Counted from the stretch's first letter, positions 9,185-17,677 are shown. The stretch is DNA of 64,000 bases from Beijerinckiaceae bacterium (GCA_027533425.1 JAPZUD010000007.1:1-64000); one strand, 5' to 3'. The notes: generated by a model from the letters alone, not told the origin. Numbers and translations: made by a program.

Positions 9185-9669
9185 TCACCATCCACCCGAC
9201 CGCGCGCATCTCGAAACTGGCGGATATCGAGGATTCGACCCGCGGCACCCGGATCGAGATCGGCGCCCATTCGATGGTCGACAGCTTCGTCAAGATCAAG
9301 CCGGTCGGCGGCTCGGGCGACCTCGTGATCGGCGAGCATGTCTACCTCAATTCCGGCTGCGTGCTCTATACCGGCCAGGGGATCCGCATCGGCAATTCGG
9401 TGGCCATCGCCGCCAATTGCACCTTCGCGCCGGTCAACCACGCCTACAAGGACGCTTCGCGTCTGATCCGGGAGCAGGGCTTCCTGCCCGGCAAGGGCGG
9501 CATCGTCATCGAGGACGATGTCTGGATCGGTGCGAATTGCGTCCTGCTCGACGGAGCCATCCTGCGGCGCGGCTGCGTCGTGGCCGCTTGCACGCTCGTC
9601 AAGGGCGAGTTGGAAGCCTACACTGTCTATGCCGGCAACCCGGCCCGCGCCATCGGGAAGCGCACATGA
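9181..9669 (+). CDS. Hexapeptide-repeat sugar O- or N-acyltransferase
   Basis: The 162-residue left-handed beta-helix protein has repeated hexads such as IEIGAH, LVIGEHV, IRIGNSVAIAANC and VWIGANCVLLDGA. A loop NHAYKD holds a probable catalytic His. It most likely acetylates a hydroxyl of the nucleotide sugar. No PLP aminotransferase is encoded in the operon, so O-acetylation is more likely than N-acetylation. It overlaps both neighbours by ATGA. Confidence 0.8.
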   Translation: MITIHPTARISKLADIEDSTRGTRIEIGAHSMVDSFVKIKPVGGSGDLVIGEHVYLNSGCVLYTGQGIRIGNSVAIAANCTFAPVNHAYKDASRLIREQGFLPGKGGIVIEDDVWIGANCVLLDGAILRRGCVVAACTLVKGELEAYTVYAGNPARAIGKRT

Positions 9670-10502
9670 CCCGGTTCACCATCCTCGGGGCCAGCGGAAC
9701 CATCGGGCGGCGCCTTGTCGCCTGGCTGCGCGCGGCTGGCGAGGAGGTCTTCGCGCCGGCCCGGGGCGACGAGGCGATCTGGCGGGAGGATCTCGGCGCC
9801 GTCGTGTATTGTATCGGCGTGACCGCCGACTTCCGCTCGCGCCCGCTGGAAACCGTGGAGGCGCATGTCGGCCTCCTGCGCCGGCTGCTGGCGGATGCCC
9901 GCTTCGACCGCCTCGTCTATCTCTCCTCGACCCGCGTCTATGGCGGCGCCGCGCATGACGACCAGCCGGTCCGCGAGGACATGTCCCTCGCCGTGAACCC
10001 GCATTCGGGCTCGGATCTGTACAACCTCTCCAAGCTGATGGGCGAGAGTCTCTGCCTCCATGGCAGCCACGGCCGCGCCTGTGTCGCTCGGCTCTCCAAT
10101 GTCGTCGGCGGCGAGGATGCGGATTCGGAGAATTTCATCCCCTCGCTGCTGCGCGATGCCGCGACCGGCCGGATCCACCTGCGGAGCGCGCTCGATTCCG
10201 CGAAGGATTACATCCATATCGACGATGTGGTGCCACTCCTCGCCCGGATGGCGCGGGGGCCGGCCACCGGCATCTACAACATCGCCAGCGGCAGCCGCAC
10301 CACCCATGCCGAATGGATCGACGCCATCACCGCCGCCACCGGCGCGGAAGTGACGGTGGAGCCCGGCGCTCCACGCATCCTGTTCCCGCCCATCGATATC
10401 ACCCGGATCCGCGCCGAATTCGGCGCCGATCCACGCGAGGCTGTCCGCAGCCTCTTCACCCCCGTCGCCCGGGCCTCGAGCCCGGCCATCGCATCCGCCT
10501 GA
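9666..10502 (+). CDS. NAD-dependent epimerase/dehydratase family protein, probable 4-ketoreductase
   Basis: The 278-residue extended SDR has an N-terminal GASGTIGRR NAD(P) loop, a catalytic Ser in VYLSSTRVYGG and the YNLSK (Y-x3-K) motif near residue 118. In a 4-keto-6-deoxysugar operon such a protein usually reduces the 4-keto group as the last ring modification; C-epimerisation is the alternative. It is coupled by ATGA to the acyltransferase and lies 10 bp before the next gene. Confidence 0.8.
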   Translation: MTRFTILGASGTIGRRLVAWLRAAGEEVFAPARGDEAIWREDLGAVVYCIGVTADFRSRPLETVEAHVGLLRRLLADARFDRLVYLSSTRVYGGAAHDDQPVREDMSLAVNPHSGSDLYNLSKLMGESLCLHGSHGRACVARLSNVVGGEDADSENFIPSLLRDAATGRIHLRSALDSAKDYIHIDDVVPLLARMARGPATGIYNIASGSRTTHAEWIDAITAATGAEVTVEPGAPRILFPPIDITRIRAEFGADPREAVRSLFTPVARASSPAIASA

Positions 10503-10512
10503 GGGAGGCACC

Positions 10513-11292
10513 ATGGACCCCGTCAAACAATTCGCCGAAGAACGCCTGGCGCGCCTCGAAGCCTATCAGGGCGATACCGAGTTCCGGCAGCTCTCGCAGG
10601 CCTGGCTCGAATCCTCGATGCGGAAGAAATACGTCTACAATTTCGACTGGCTCGGCCGCCCGATCATCCAGTATCCGCAGGATATGTGGGCCGTGCAGGA
10701 GCTGATCTGGCAGATCAAGCCGGATCTCGTGATCGAGACGGGCATTGCCCATGGCGGGTCACTGATCCTCAGCGCCAGCATCCTTGCCATGCTCGATTAT
10801 TGCGACGCCATGGCCGCCGGCACCACGCTTGAGCCCCGCAAGACGAAGCGCAAGGTCATCGGCATCGATATCGATATCCGGCCGCATAACCGGGCCGCGC
10901 TGGATGCCCATCCGCTGCGGCCGATGCTGCATCTCGTCGAGGGTTCGAGCATCGCGCCCGAGACGGTCGCCGCGGTCAAGGCCGCCGCCGCCGGCCACAA
11001 GACCGTGATGGTCTTCCTCGATTCGATGCACACCCATGCCCATGTGCTGGCCGAACTCGAGGCCTATGCCCCGATGGTCTCGAAAGGCAGCTATTGCGTG
11101 GTCTTCGATTCCTTTGTCGAAGACATGCCGGCTGATCTGTTCCCGGACCGCCCCTGGTCGCCCGGCGACAACCCGATGACGGCGATGCGTGAATACCTCA
11201 AGGGGCATCCGGAATTCGTGATCGACAAGTCGATCGAGGGCCGGCTGATGGTCACCGTGGCCGCCCAGGGCTTCCTCAAGCGGACAGGCTGA
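10513..11292 (+). CDS. CmcI/rhamnosyl O-methyltransferase-like protein
   Basis: The 259-residue protein belongs to the cephalosporin hydroxylase (CmcI) family, a class I SAM methyltransferase fold. DLVIETGIAHGGS near residue 75 is the SAM-binding motif I, IGIDIDIRPHN holds the ribose-binding acid, and VFLDSMHTHAHV is the metal/active-site region. Members near sugar operons are O-methyltransferases. It probably methylates a sugar hydroxyl. AGGGAGG lies just upstream of the ATG. It is the last gene of the operon. The 143 bp to flbT show no clear terminator. Confidence 0.8.
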   Translation: MDPVKQFAEERLARLEAYQGDTEFRQLSQAWLESSMRKKYVYNFDWLGRPIIQYPQDMWAVQELIWQIKPDLVIETGIAHGGSLILSASILAMLDYCDAMAAGTTLEPRKTKRKVIGIDIDIRPHNRAALDAHPLRPMLHLVEGSSIAPETVAAVKAAAAGHKTVMVFLDSMHTHAHVLAELEAYAPMVSKGSYCVVFDSFVEDMPADLFPDRPWSPGDNPMTAMREYLKGHPEFVIDKSIEGRLMVTVAAQGFLKRTG

Positions 11293-11435
11293 ACCAGGGC
11301 CCCGGCAGGTCGGGCCCGGCGCCCGCTTTGCTACTTTTGGTTGCATTCGTTGGGCGAGTCAGGAATTGTCCGGAGGTGCGCAACGAGTTGTTTACACCCC
11401 TATGGTGAACTCCTCTGACAAGAAGGAGGCCGAAC

Positions 11436-11876
11436 GTGGCCCTGAAAGTTGAGCTCAAGCCCAACGAACGCATCATCATCGGGACCGCGGTTGTCAGGAA
11501 CTGCGATCAACGCACCAGCCTGATCATCGAGGGCAATGCGCCGATCCTGCGGGAAAAGGATATCCTCAGCCCCAAATCGGCCGACAGCCCGGCCAAGCTG
11601 ATCTATCTGACAATACAATTGATGTATATTGACGGCAAAGTATCCGAGAACATTGGTCTGTATAATAAGTTTGTGACAGACTTCCAGAAGGCTGTACCAA
11701 GTTCTACCAAGATCCTGATGGCCATTCACAACCATATTTTAAACGGCGAGTTCTATAAAGCCCTCAAGGAAGCTAAACAGCTTCTGGCGTACGAGAGGAA
11801 ACTGTTCGAGCATGCAGCCCGGAATTCAAGCGTACAACAAGACACAGACTCTTGCCCTCAGCCAGCGAGAGCTTGA
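11436..11876 (+). CDS. flbT: Flagellin post-transcriptional regulator FlbT
   Basis: The 146-residue product matches FlbT in its opening (MALKVELKPNERIIIGTAV) and in ANSPAKLIYLTIQLMY-like and LMAIHNHILNGEFYKALK segments. In Caulobacter FlbT binds the flagellin mRNA leader and promotes its decay until the hook is complete. The GTG start has a near-perfect Shine-Dalgarno sequence, AGAAGGAGG, 7 bp upstream. It overlaps flaF by 65 bp, a standard pairing. Bases about 11590-11810 are much richer in A/T than the flanks, which is unusual in this window. Confidence 0.94.
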   Translation: MALKVELKPNERIIIGTAVVRNCDQRTSLIIEGNAPILREKDILSPKSADSPAKLIYLTIQLMYIDGKVSENIGLYNKFVTDFQKAVPSSTKILMAIHNHILNGEFYKALKEAKQLLAYERKLFEHAARNSSVQQDTDSCPQPARA

Positions 11877-12234
11877 AGCCCGCGCCCTCCTCAAGGCAGC
11901 GAGCAAGCTTCAGTGGCTGAAGGACAATTGGGAGCCGACGATCGCGACCATGGAAGACCCGCTGTCGCATAACCGACAGGTCTGGGCGATCTTCCTCGAT
12001 GCGGCAACCGATCCGGAATCACCCCTGCCCCAGGAAACCCGGGCCAACATGATCGGCCTGAGCCGTTTCGTGATCAATCAGTGCATGCGGATCCTGTTCG
12101 AGCCGGATCCGGCCAAGCTCGACCTGCTGATCGAGATCAACCAGCATATCGCTGCCGGCCTGCGTGGCCGTGGCGGCGAGGAACTGGCTGCCGACAGCCG
12201 CGCAGCCGCACCTGTCGCCGCCGCTGTCGGCTGA
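11812..12234 (+). CDS. flaF: Flagellar biosynthesis regulator FlaF
   Basis: The 140-residue protein has the family core (ARALLKAASKLQWLKDNW, NRQVWAIFLDAATDPESPLP, ANMIGLSRFVINQCMRI). FlaF is needed for flagellin translation or secretion and acts opposite to FlbT. The reading frame starts inside flbT, so translation is coupled. The C-terminal tail is Ala-rich. A strong terminator follows 40 bp after the stop. Confidence 0.93.
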   Translation: MQPGIQAYNKTQTLALSQRELEARALLKAASKLQWLKDNWEPTIATMEDPLSHNRQVWAIFLDAATDPESPLPQETRANMIGLSRFVINQCMRILFEPDPAKLDLLIEINQHIAAGLRGRGGEELAADSRAAAPVAAAVG

Positions 12235-12273
12235 TCGCCTTCCGGCGGAGCCAACCACCGCTAACCTGCCTGA

Positions 12274-12299
12274 AACGCCCCGCCCGGGGCGTTTTTCTT
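12274..12299 (+). terminator. Rho-independent terminator after flaF
   Basis: AACGCCCC (12274-12281) pairs with GGGGCGTT (12286-12293) around the loop GCCC, followed by TTTCTT. It ends the flbT-flaF transcript. Confidence 0.9.
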
Positions 12300-12346
12300 G
12301 AATGGGCGTCTCTCTTTTCTGCCCGCCGGAGCGAAGCTGATCTCAA

Positions 12347-12372
12347 CAAAAAGGGCGCCCCGAAGGGCGCCC
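12347..12372 (-). terminator. Rho-independent terminator after flgL
   Basis: On the minus strand GGGCGCCC, loop TTCG, GGGCGCCC is followed by TTTTTG. It lies 44 bp past the flgL stop and ends the flgE-flgK-flgL transcript head-on against flaF. Confidence 0.9.
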
Positions 12373-12415
12373 GAGACGGGCCGGCCACCGCCATGGTGGC
12401 CAAGCCGGGCAAGGC

Positions 12416-13945
12416 TCAGAGATAGTTGACCAGCGAGAGCTGCGAGAGCCGCGACGTCACGGAATAGCTGGCTTCCAGCGTCGTCTGCAGCGAGGTCAGC
12501 TGCAGGATTGCCTCTTCCTTGTTGGCATTCTCGATTTCCGCCAGCAGCGAGGTGAGGAACACCTTCCGATCCTCGTGCCGCGTTTCGGCATCCTCCACCT
12601 GCGAGCTGGCCCGGCCGAAATCGCCGTTGATCTCGAGGATCGCGTTCGGCCCGCCGGTCGAGCCGAACACCTGAATCGCGCGCGCCGAAGCCGCATCGAA
12701 GCGGTCCTGCGTCGAGGCAAAGCCAGGCGGATAATCATCGGCAAGGAACATGCCGAGCGCGACCATGGATTCGCGCAGGGCGGTCTCGTTGGCCCGCGCG
12801 CCGAAATTGATGGTCGTCCCGCCATCCACCTCGGCCTTTTGCGTGTCACGGGCCGCCACGAGCGTATCGTCATCGCCGCGATACCAGATCACGGTCGGCC
12901 GGGTGCCGACAGGGGCATAGGCGGTCGCGGTGTTGAAGGGCGGGCCGTCGACGCGGGGCGGCTGGTTGTTGACCGAGCCGGAGAAGAATTCCCGCGCCGC
13001 GACGAGGCCGGAAGCAGCGCGCAATTCACCCTGGCCGATCCCGGTGAGGCGGGCATTGATCGCCGCCTGCAGGTTCGCGGCCGTCGCGGCAGGTGTCGCA
13101 CCGACGGCGAAGACCGTGTCATCCGCCGTGCCGGCCTGATCGACCGCGAAGCCGAGATTCATCGTCTTTCCGTCCGGCAGCTGCACGGTGAAGCTGATCC
13201 GCTCGCCGGTCAGCGGCAGGCCGGTGAAGTTCACATCGAGCTGCGGCGGTGCGCCGGCCGGGCCGAGCACCGTCACGTTCGACATCGCGCCACCGACCGA
13301 GCCGGCCACGAGCTTGATCCCGAACGGGTTGCCCACGGCATCCTCGGCCAGCGTCACGTTCGACCCGACAAGGGTGGTCGTCATGCGCCCGAGCCCGGTC
13401 ACGCCGAGATCCGCCTGGCGGCGTTCGTCGATTACCTGCCGGAGGCCGGCATTGGTGCCATCCCCCCACATGATCGTGTTGGGATCGACCACCGGCCGGA
13501 CATCGCGGGTGCGGCCCGAATAGAGATAGAGCCCCTCATGCTGGTTGTTCAGCGAGGTCACCATCTGCTCGAACTGGGCCTGGACCTGCTTCACCGCGGC
13601 CGTGATTTCCGGATAGCCGCCGGTGCCGCGCGTCTCGAGCATGACGCCGCGTGCCTTTTCCACGAGTGTCCGCAGCTCGTTGGTGCTCTGGTCCATGATC
13701 TTGAGGCGGATCGAGGTGATGTCGATCACGCTCGAATAGCCATCGGTAATGCCGGTCTGGTTGCGGAAGGTCAGCGAGCTGACCCGCATGTCGCCCAGGC
13801 CCCCGAAGGTCTGGGATTTCTTGCCACTGGCAATCTGCCGCTGCAGATCATCGAGCTGGTAGCGCATCTGCAGGAGCATGCGGGCATTCTGCTTGGATTT
13901 CAGCATGCCGCCGGCAAAGGGGTAAAGAGAGGTCGAGACATACAT
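12416..13945 (-). CDS. flgL: Flagellar hook-filament junction protein FlgL
   Basis: The 509-residue product has a flagellin-like N-terminus (LKSKQNARMLLQMRYQLDDLQ, then QIASGKKSQTFGGLGD) and a C-terminal coil (LQLTSLQTTLEASYSVTSRLSQLSLVNYL in segments). A long middle domain separates them. It forms the second junction ring between hook and filament. It starts 3 bp after the flgK stop, so the two are co-translated. It is longer than enterobacterial FlgL (about 317 residues) but typical for Alphaproteobacteria. Confidence 0.92.
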   Translation of the reverse strand: MYVSTSLYPFAGGMLKSKQNARMLLQMRYQLDDLQRQIASGKKSQTFGGLGDMRVSSLTFRNQTGITDGYSSVIDITSIRLKIMDQSTNELRTLVEKARGVMLETRGTGGYPEITAAVKQVQAQFEQMVTSLNNQHEGLYLYSGRTRDVRPVVDPNTIMWGDGTNAGLRQVIDERRQADLGVTGLGRMTTTLVGSNVTLAEDAVGNPFGIKLVAGSVGGAMSNVTVLGPAGAPPQLDVNFTGLPLTGERISFTVQLPDGKTMNLGFAVDQAGTADDTVFAVGATPAATAANLQAAINARLTGIGQGELRAASGLVAAREFFSGSVNNQPPRVDGPPFNTATAYAPVGTRPTVIWYRGDDDTLVAARDTQKAEVDGGTTINFGARANETALRESMVALGMFLADDYPPGFASTQDRFDAASARAIQVFGSTGGPNAILEINGDFGRASSQVEDAETRHEDRKVFLTSLLAEIENANKEEAILQLTSLQTTLEASYSVTSRLSQLSLVNYL

Positions 13946-13948
13946 GGC

Positions 13949-15829
13949 TTAGATCCTCAGCAGGGCATCGAACATGTCACGGACGGCGGAGATGATGCGG
14001 GCATTGGCCGCATAGATGTTCTGGATCTCGACGAGGTCAGCGAGTTCCTGATCCTTGTCGACGCCGGAAATCGAGGCCGCCCGCTCGCGCAGGGTGGAGA
14101 GAACCACTTCCTGCCCTTCGGAAAGGGCCTCGGCATTGCTCGCCGCCTGCGTCTGCGTGGCGATCACCCGGTCCAGGAACTGGCCGGCCGTACCACGATA
14201 GACGGCCGTGGAGCCGGTCAGGGAAATGGCCGGGGTAAAGTCGGTCTCCCAGCTCTGGAGCTGGTCGCGCAGGAAGCTCGGCCGCGTCGGATCACCGCTC
14301 GACGTGGTCGTCGGCACTGTCTGGTAGACAACGAGGCGGCTCGGATCCGAAAGCAGCAAGGGGTTGACCCGGATGCCGCTGGAATAGCCCCGCTTCTGCG
14401 AACCGCTGTCGAACGAGCCGGTATAGAGCTGCGAACCGGCATTCCCGTCGACGAAGAAGGGCAGGGCCGTGCCCTGGTCGGTCAGCGCCGTCGCGGTGGC
14501 ACGGGCCGAAAGCGCGTTGACGTCGCGGGTATTGCCGGCGCCGTCATCGAGGATCTGGACCACGCCGGCGCCGAGGTCATTGACCGTGAAAGGCGCACCA
14601 AGCGCCGTGCCGATTGCCGTGATCGCCGCAGCAAAACCGCCCGAGAAATCGATGCCGTGTTCGATATCGTTCGGATCTGCGGTCGAGCCCGCCGGAAGCG
14701 GCAGCGCCGCCGGATCGTTGACCGCGATGAAGGACACTTTCTGCCGCGTGCCCGCCGGCTGGATCGTGTATTCCAGCGTGACGACATTGCCGCTCTGCAG
14801 CGCATTGAGATCGAGGTTGAACCCGGTCTGCGGGCCGACAGTTGCGGCCGTGCCGTTGATCGTCCGGTCTCCGAGCGAGGTGGTGACCGCCGCCGCGAAT
14901 TCGTCGAGATGGGCCTGCGTCTCGACCAGGACGTTGTCGCGCAGGTCGAACAGGGCCGCCATGCTCCCGGACTTGACGAGCCCGTTCCGGGTCAGGTCAA
15001 CCTGCCCGCCGATCGGATCCGCGATGATCAGATGGCCGAGCGTGGATTGCGCCGGGTCCTGATTGTACAGGCTGTTGGCCGAGACAGCGAAGCGCTCGTC
15101 GAATTGCAGCCGGAGGTTCCGGCCCTCGATGAAGAGCGGGCCGCCCGACGTGGTGTAGATGTTGAAGTTGCCGGTGCCGTTATCGAAGGTGCGGATGTCA
15201 AAATAGTTCGACAGCTCGTCGATATACTTGTCGCGCTGGTCCAGCAGGCCCTGGCGGGTCGCGGAATCATAGATCTCGTTGAGCTTCTTGGTCGTGACTT
15301 CGATGCCCTCGAGCAGCGTGTTCACCTTCTCGGCCTGATCGGCGATCTTCGCCTCGATCTCGCCGCGCATCAGCTGGACATTCTCGCTGAGGCTGTTGAG
15401 CGTTGCCGCCATGCTCTGCGCCTGGGCCAGCAGGTTCTGCCGCGCCGTGGGCGAGGCCGGGTCGGCTGCGAGTTGCTGCATCGCCGTCGAGAACTTGCCG
15501 AAGATCGTATTGAGGGCGGCTTCCGAACCCGGCTCGCCGAACAGCGAGTCAACACGCCGGAGGTAATCCGCGCGTGTCGAGGAATAGGCCCCGCCGCCGG
15601 CCTCGAGCCGCAACTGCTTCTGGAGCAGCGAGTCGAGGACGCGGTTGACCTCGACCTCGAGTACCGCCCCGGCGGTGATGCCGGTGGCGCTGGTCTCCCG
15701 CGTCGAGAGGACGCGACGGGTATAGCCGACCGTTCCCGCATTCGCGATGTTGCGCGAGATGAGGTTCATCTGCGAGGAATTCACAGTCAGCCCGGAAACG
15801 GCATTCTGCAAGGCGGAGATCAGTCCCAT
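13949..15829 (-). CDS. flgK: Flagellar hook-associated protein FlgK
   Basis: The 626-residue protein begins with the rod/hook family motif LISALQNAVSGLTVNSSQMNLISRNIANAGTVGYTRR (in segments) and ends with SGVDKDQELADLVEIQNIYAANARIISAVRDMF. These ends form the D0/D1 coiled coil of the first junction ring. GGAGGAAAAG precedes the ATG. It is followed immediately by flgL and lies about 400 bp downstream of flgE on the same strand. Confidence 0.94.
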   Translation of the reverse strand: MGLISALQNAVSGLTVNSSQMNLISRNIANAGTVGYTRRVLSTRETSATGITAGAVLEVEVNRVLDSLLQKQLRLEAGGGAYSSTRADYLRRVDSLFGEPGSEAALNTIFGKFSTAMQQLAADPASPTARQNLLAQAQSMAATLNSLSENVQLMRGEIEAKIADQAEKVNTLLEGIEVTTKKLNEIYDSATRQGLLDQRDKYIDELSNYFDIRTFDNGTGNFNIYTTSGGPLFIEGRNLRLQFDERFAVSANSLYNQDPAQSTLGHLIIADPIGGQVDLTRNGLVKSGSMAALFDLRDNVLVETQAHLDEFAAAVTTSLGDRTINGTAATVGPQTGFNLDLNALQSGNVVTLEYTIQPAGTRQKVSFIAVNDPAALPLPAGSTADPNDIEHGIDFSGGFAAAITAIGTALGAPFTVNDLGAGVVQILDDGAGNTRDVNALSARATATALTDQGTALPFFVDGNAGSQLYTGSFDSGSQKRGYSSGIRVNPLLLSDPSRLVVYQTVPTTTSSGDPTRPSFLRDQLQSWETDFTPAISLTGSTAVYRGTAGQFLDRVIATQTQAASNAEALSEGQEVVLSTLRERAASISGVDKDQELADLVEIQNIYAANARIISAVRDMFDALLRI

Positions 15830-15872
15830 CTTTTCCTCCTTCGCCCGGACCCTTGCGGGCCGGACAACATCG

Positions 15873-16001
15873 TCATCGGACGATGTTCATGACTTCCTGA
15901 AACAGGGGCAGCGCGGTGCTGATGCTCGGCGTCGCGGCCGCTGAGGCCTGCGAGGTGGCGATCACCCGCGGGAATCCGTCTGTGGATTTGATCCGGGCCA
16001 T
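15873..16001 (-). pseudogene. Possible flgE 3'-end remnant or short flagellar reading frame between flgE and flgK
   Basis: The gap 15830-16229 has no full gene. A 42-codon frame at its flgK-proximal end stops at 15873 and reads ...STALPLFQEVMNIVR. This resembles the flgE C-terminus ...TTAQSMLQDVINIIR. At the DNA level the first 51 bases from each stop match at 39 positions by my count. Codon third positions are GC-rich, as in real genes here. A different minus-strand frame starts at 16197 after GAGGG and runs 125 codons but looks unlike any family. I read this as a decayed partial duplicate of flgE; a short intact gene cannot be excluded. Confidence 0.4.
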
Positions 16002-16229
16002 GTCCCGCGTGCCTTTGCAGCTCAGCGGCGGCAGACATGGCGAAGAGGCAGGCGCGCCGGCTTTCCCGAAGGCAGCGGCGCGACCTGGCGGCAGGGAGGG
16101 CTGGAATGGCGGGTCCGCACCGACGCGCCGGAGCCCGGGGAAGGGCTGTCGCCTCCCCCGGACCCTGCTCGCGATACGCTGCGAAACCCATGTTCATTAC
16201 TTTGCCCTCAGGCGTTACACGTCTCCGCC

Positions 16230-17573
16230 TCAGCGGATGATGTTGATCACGTCCTGCAGCATGGACTGCGCGGTGGTGACCACGCGGGTATTGGCCGAGT
16301 AGGCCTGCTGCGTGACGATCATCTTCGAGAATTCGTCGGCGATATCCGCGTTCGAGTTCTCGAGGCTGGCGCCGATGATCCCGTCGCCGCCCGAATTGAT
16401 GAGCGGCTGGCCGGATTCGAGCGTCTGCTCGAAGATGCCGCCGTCATTCCGCTTCAGGAGGTTGGAAGCCGGGAATTCGGCAATCGCGACCTGGGCGAGC
16501 GGCACGGTCTGGCCGTTCGAGTAGGACCCCATGATGCGGCCGCCATCGGCCACGTTGATGTCCTGGAGGGTGCCGGTCGGATAACCGTCCTGCGTGATAC
16601 GGTTCGGGTTCAGCTGGCCGTTCGGATCGGCGAACTGGGTCAGCCCGGTCGTGCCGAAGGTCAGGTTGATCGCGCCGGTGGTCACGCCATCCACGGTGAA
16701 GGGCGTGTTGATCACGCCGGTGGCCGGGTTGGTCAGCTGGCCGGCTGCGTTGAACTGCACCGTGTTCGAGATGCGGGTCCATTTGGTCGCCGGACCGACG
16801 GCGTTGCTGTCGGAGAGATAGAACAGGCTCCAGGTTTCCGGCGCCGCGTTGGAGGTCTTGCCCCAGCGCATCTGGACATTGATCGGCGAGCCCGCCGCGT
16901 CATAGACCGTGACCGACTGGCCGGCGATCGTCTCGTTGAGGAAGTTGGTTTCCTGGGCGGCCGGCAGCGCCGCAAGGTCGTTGGCGGGCGTGAGCAGTTC
17001 CGAACCGGGGGTCCCCGGGCTGGCATTGGCCGTCAGCGGATATTTCGGCAGGTTGGCCTCGTATTCGATCGTCGTCGAGGCACGGGCCGCGAGGTTGGCC
17101 GAGGGAATCCGGATCACATTGAGCTGCGAACCCGTGATCGCGCCCGTCGTCGGATCCACCTGATAGCCCATCAGGTAGTTGCCGGTGCCGTTGACGAGAT
17201 AGCCGTTGCGGTCGACCTCGAAGTCGCCGCGCCTTGTGTAGAGGCTGGAGCCCGAGAAGACCGGCTGGCCGGCGGCATCGCCGGTCCGCTGGCGGACGAC
17301 GAAGAAGCCCTCGCCGGTAATCGCCATGTTGGTGCCGATCTGGCTGGCCTGGATGTCGCCCTGCACCGTGGTGGTGTTGCGGCTGAACGCGCCGACCGAG
17401 CCGGACAGCTCACGCCGCGGCGGCATGTCCGGGACGAGATCGGCGAAGGAGGTATCGACGCGCTTGAAGCCCGTCGTACGCGAATTGGCGATGTTGCCGG
17501 AGATGTTTTCGAGGGCGAAGCTCTGGGAATTGAGGCCAGAAATCGCCGTCGTCATTGCACCGAAGATACCCAT
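16230..17573 (-). CDS. flgE: Flagellar hook protein FlgE
   Basis: The 447-residue hook subunit has the N-terminal motif GAMTTAISGLNSQSFALENISGNIANSRTTGFKR (in segments) and the C-terminal NADIADEFSKMIVTQQAYSANTRVV. Central hook D1/D2 features include GEGFFVVRQ and YTRRGDFEVDRNGYLVNGTGNYLMGY. It forms the universal joint outside the cell. A sigma-54 promoter lies 90 bp upstream of the ATG at 17573, the usual class for hook genes in flagellar hierarchies. An in-frame extension upstream to 17654 is not used by homologues. Confidence 0.94.
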   Translation of the reverse strand: MGIFGAMTTAISGLNSQSFALENISGNIANSRTTGFKRVDTSFADLVPDMPPRRELSGSVGAFSRNTTTVQGDIQASQIGTNMAITGEGFFVVRQRTGDAAGQPVFSGSSLYTRRGDFEVDRNGYLVNGTGNYLMGYQVDPTTGAITGSQLNVIRIPSANLAARASTTIEYEANLPKYPLTANASPGTPGSELLTPANDLAALPAAQETNFLNETIAGQSVTVYDAAGSPINVQMRWGKTSNAAPETWSLFYLSDSNAVGPATKWTRISNTVQFNAAGQLTNPATGVINTPFTVDGVTTGAINLTFGTTGLTQFADPNGQLNPNRITQDGYPTGTLQDINVADGGRIMGSYSNGQTVPLAQVAIAEFPASNLLKRNDGGIFEQTLESGQPLINSGGDGIIGASLENSNADIADEFSKMIVTQQAYSANTRVVTTAQSMLQDVINIIR

Positions 17574-17662
17574 GGACCTGAAACCCCGTCGCGAGCAAAT
17601 GAACCTGGTGGCGGGAACCGTGACGCGAGACCTGCTGGTCCCCTGCCTGGACAATCAGGTTC

Positions 17663-17677
17663 GCAAGGGGCGTGCCA
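17663..17677 (-). promoter_or_regulatory. Sigma-54 promoter of flgE
   Basis: On the minus strand TGGCAC-GCCCC-TTGC has both the -24 (GG) and -12 (GC) elements at the exact N5 spacing of the RpoN consensus. It lies 90 bp upstream of flgE, and downstream flgK and flgL probably share the transcript. The 184-bp gap 17574-17757 otherwise contains only an AT-rich stretch near 17695-17725 that could hold activator sites. Confidence 0.82.

Noticed and set aside
11293-11435. Sigma-54 promoter before flbT
   Set aside because: TTGC-like and GG-like bits occur, but no TGGCAC-N5-TTGC arrangement with correct spacing was found.
12575-15892. Open frame of about 1,105 codons on the + strand opposite flgL and flgK
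   Set aside because: It is antisense to two well-supported flagellar genes, is rich in Arg/Gly/His as expected for the complement of high-GC coding DNA, and has no recognisable domain or Shine-Dalgarno sequence.
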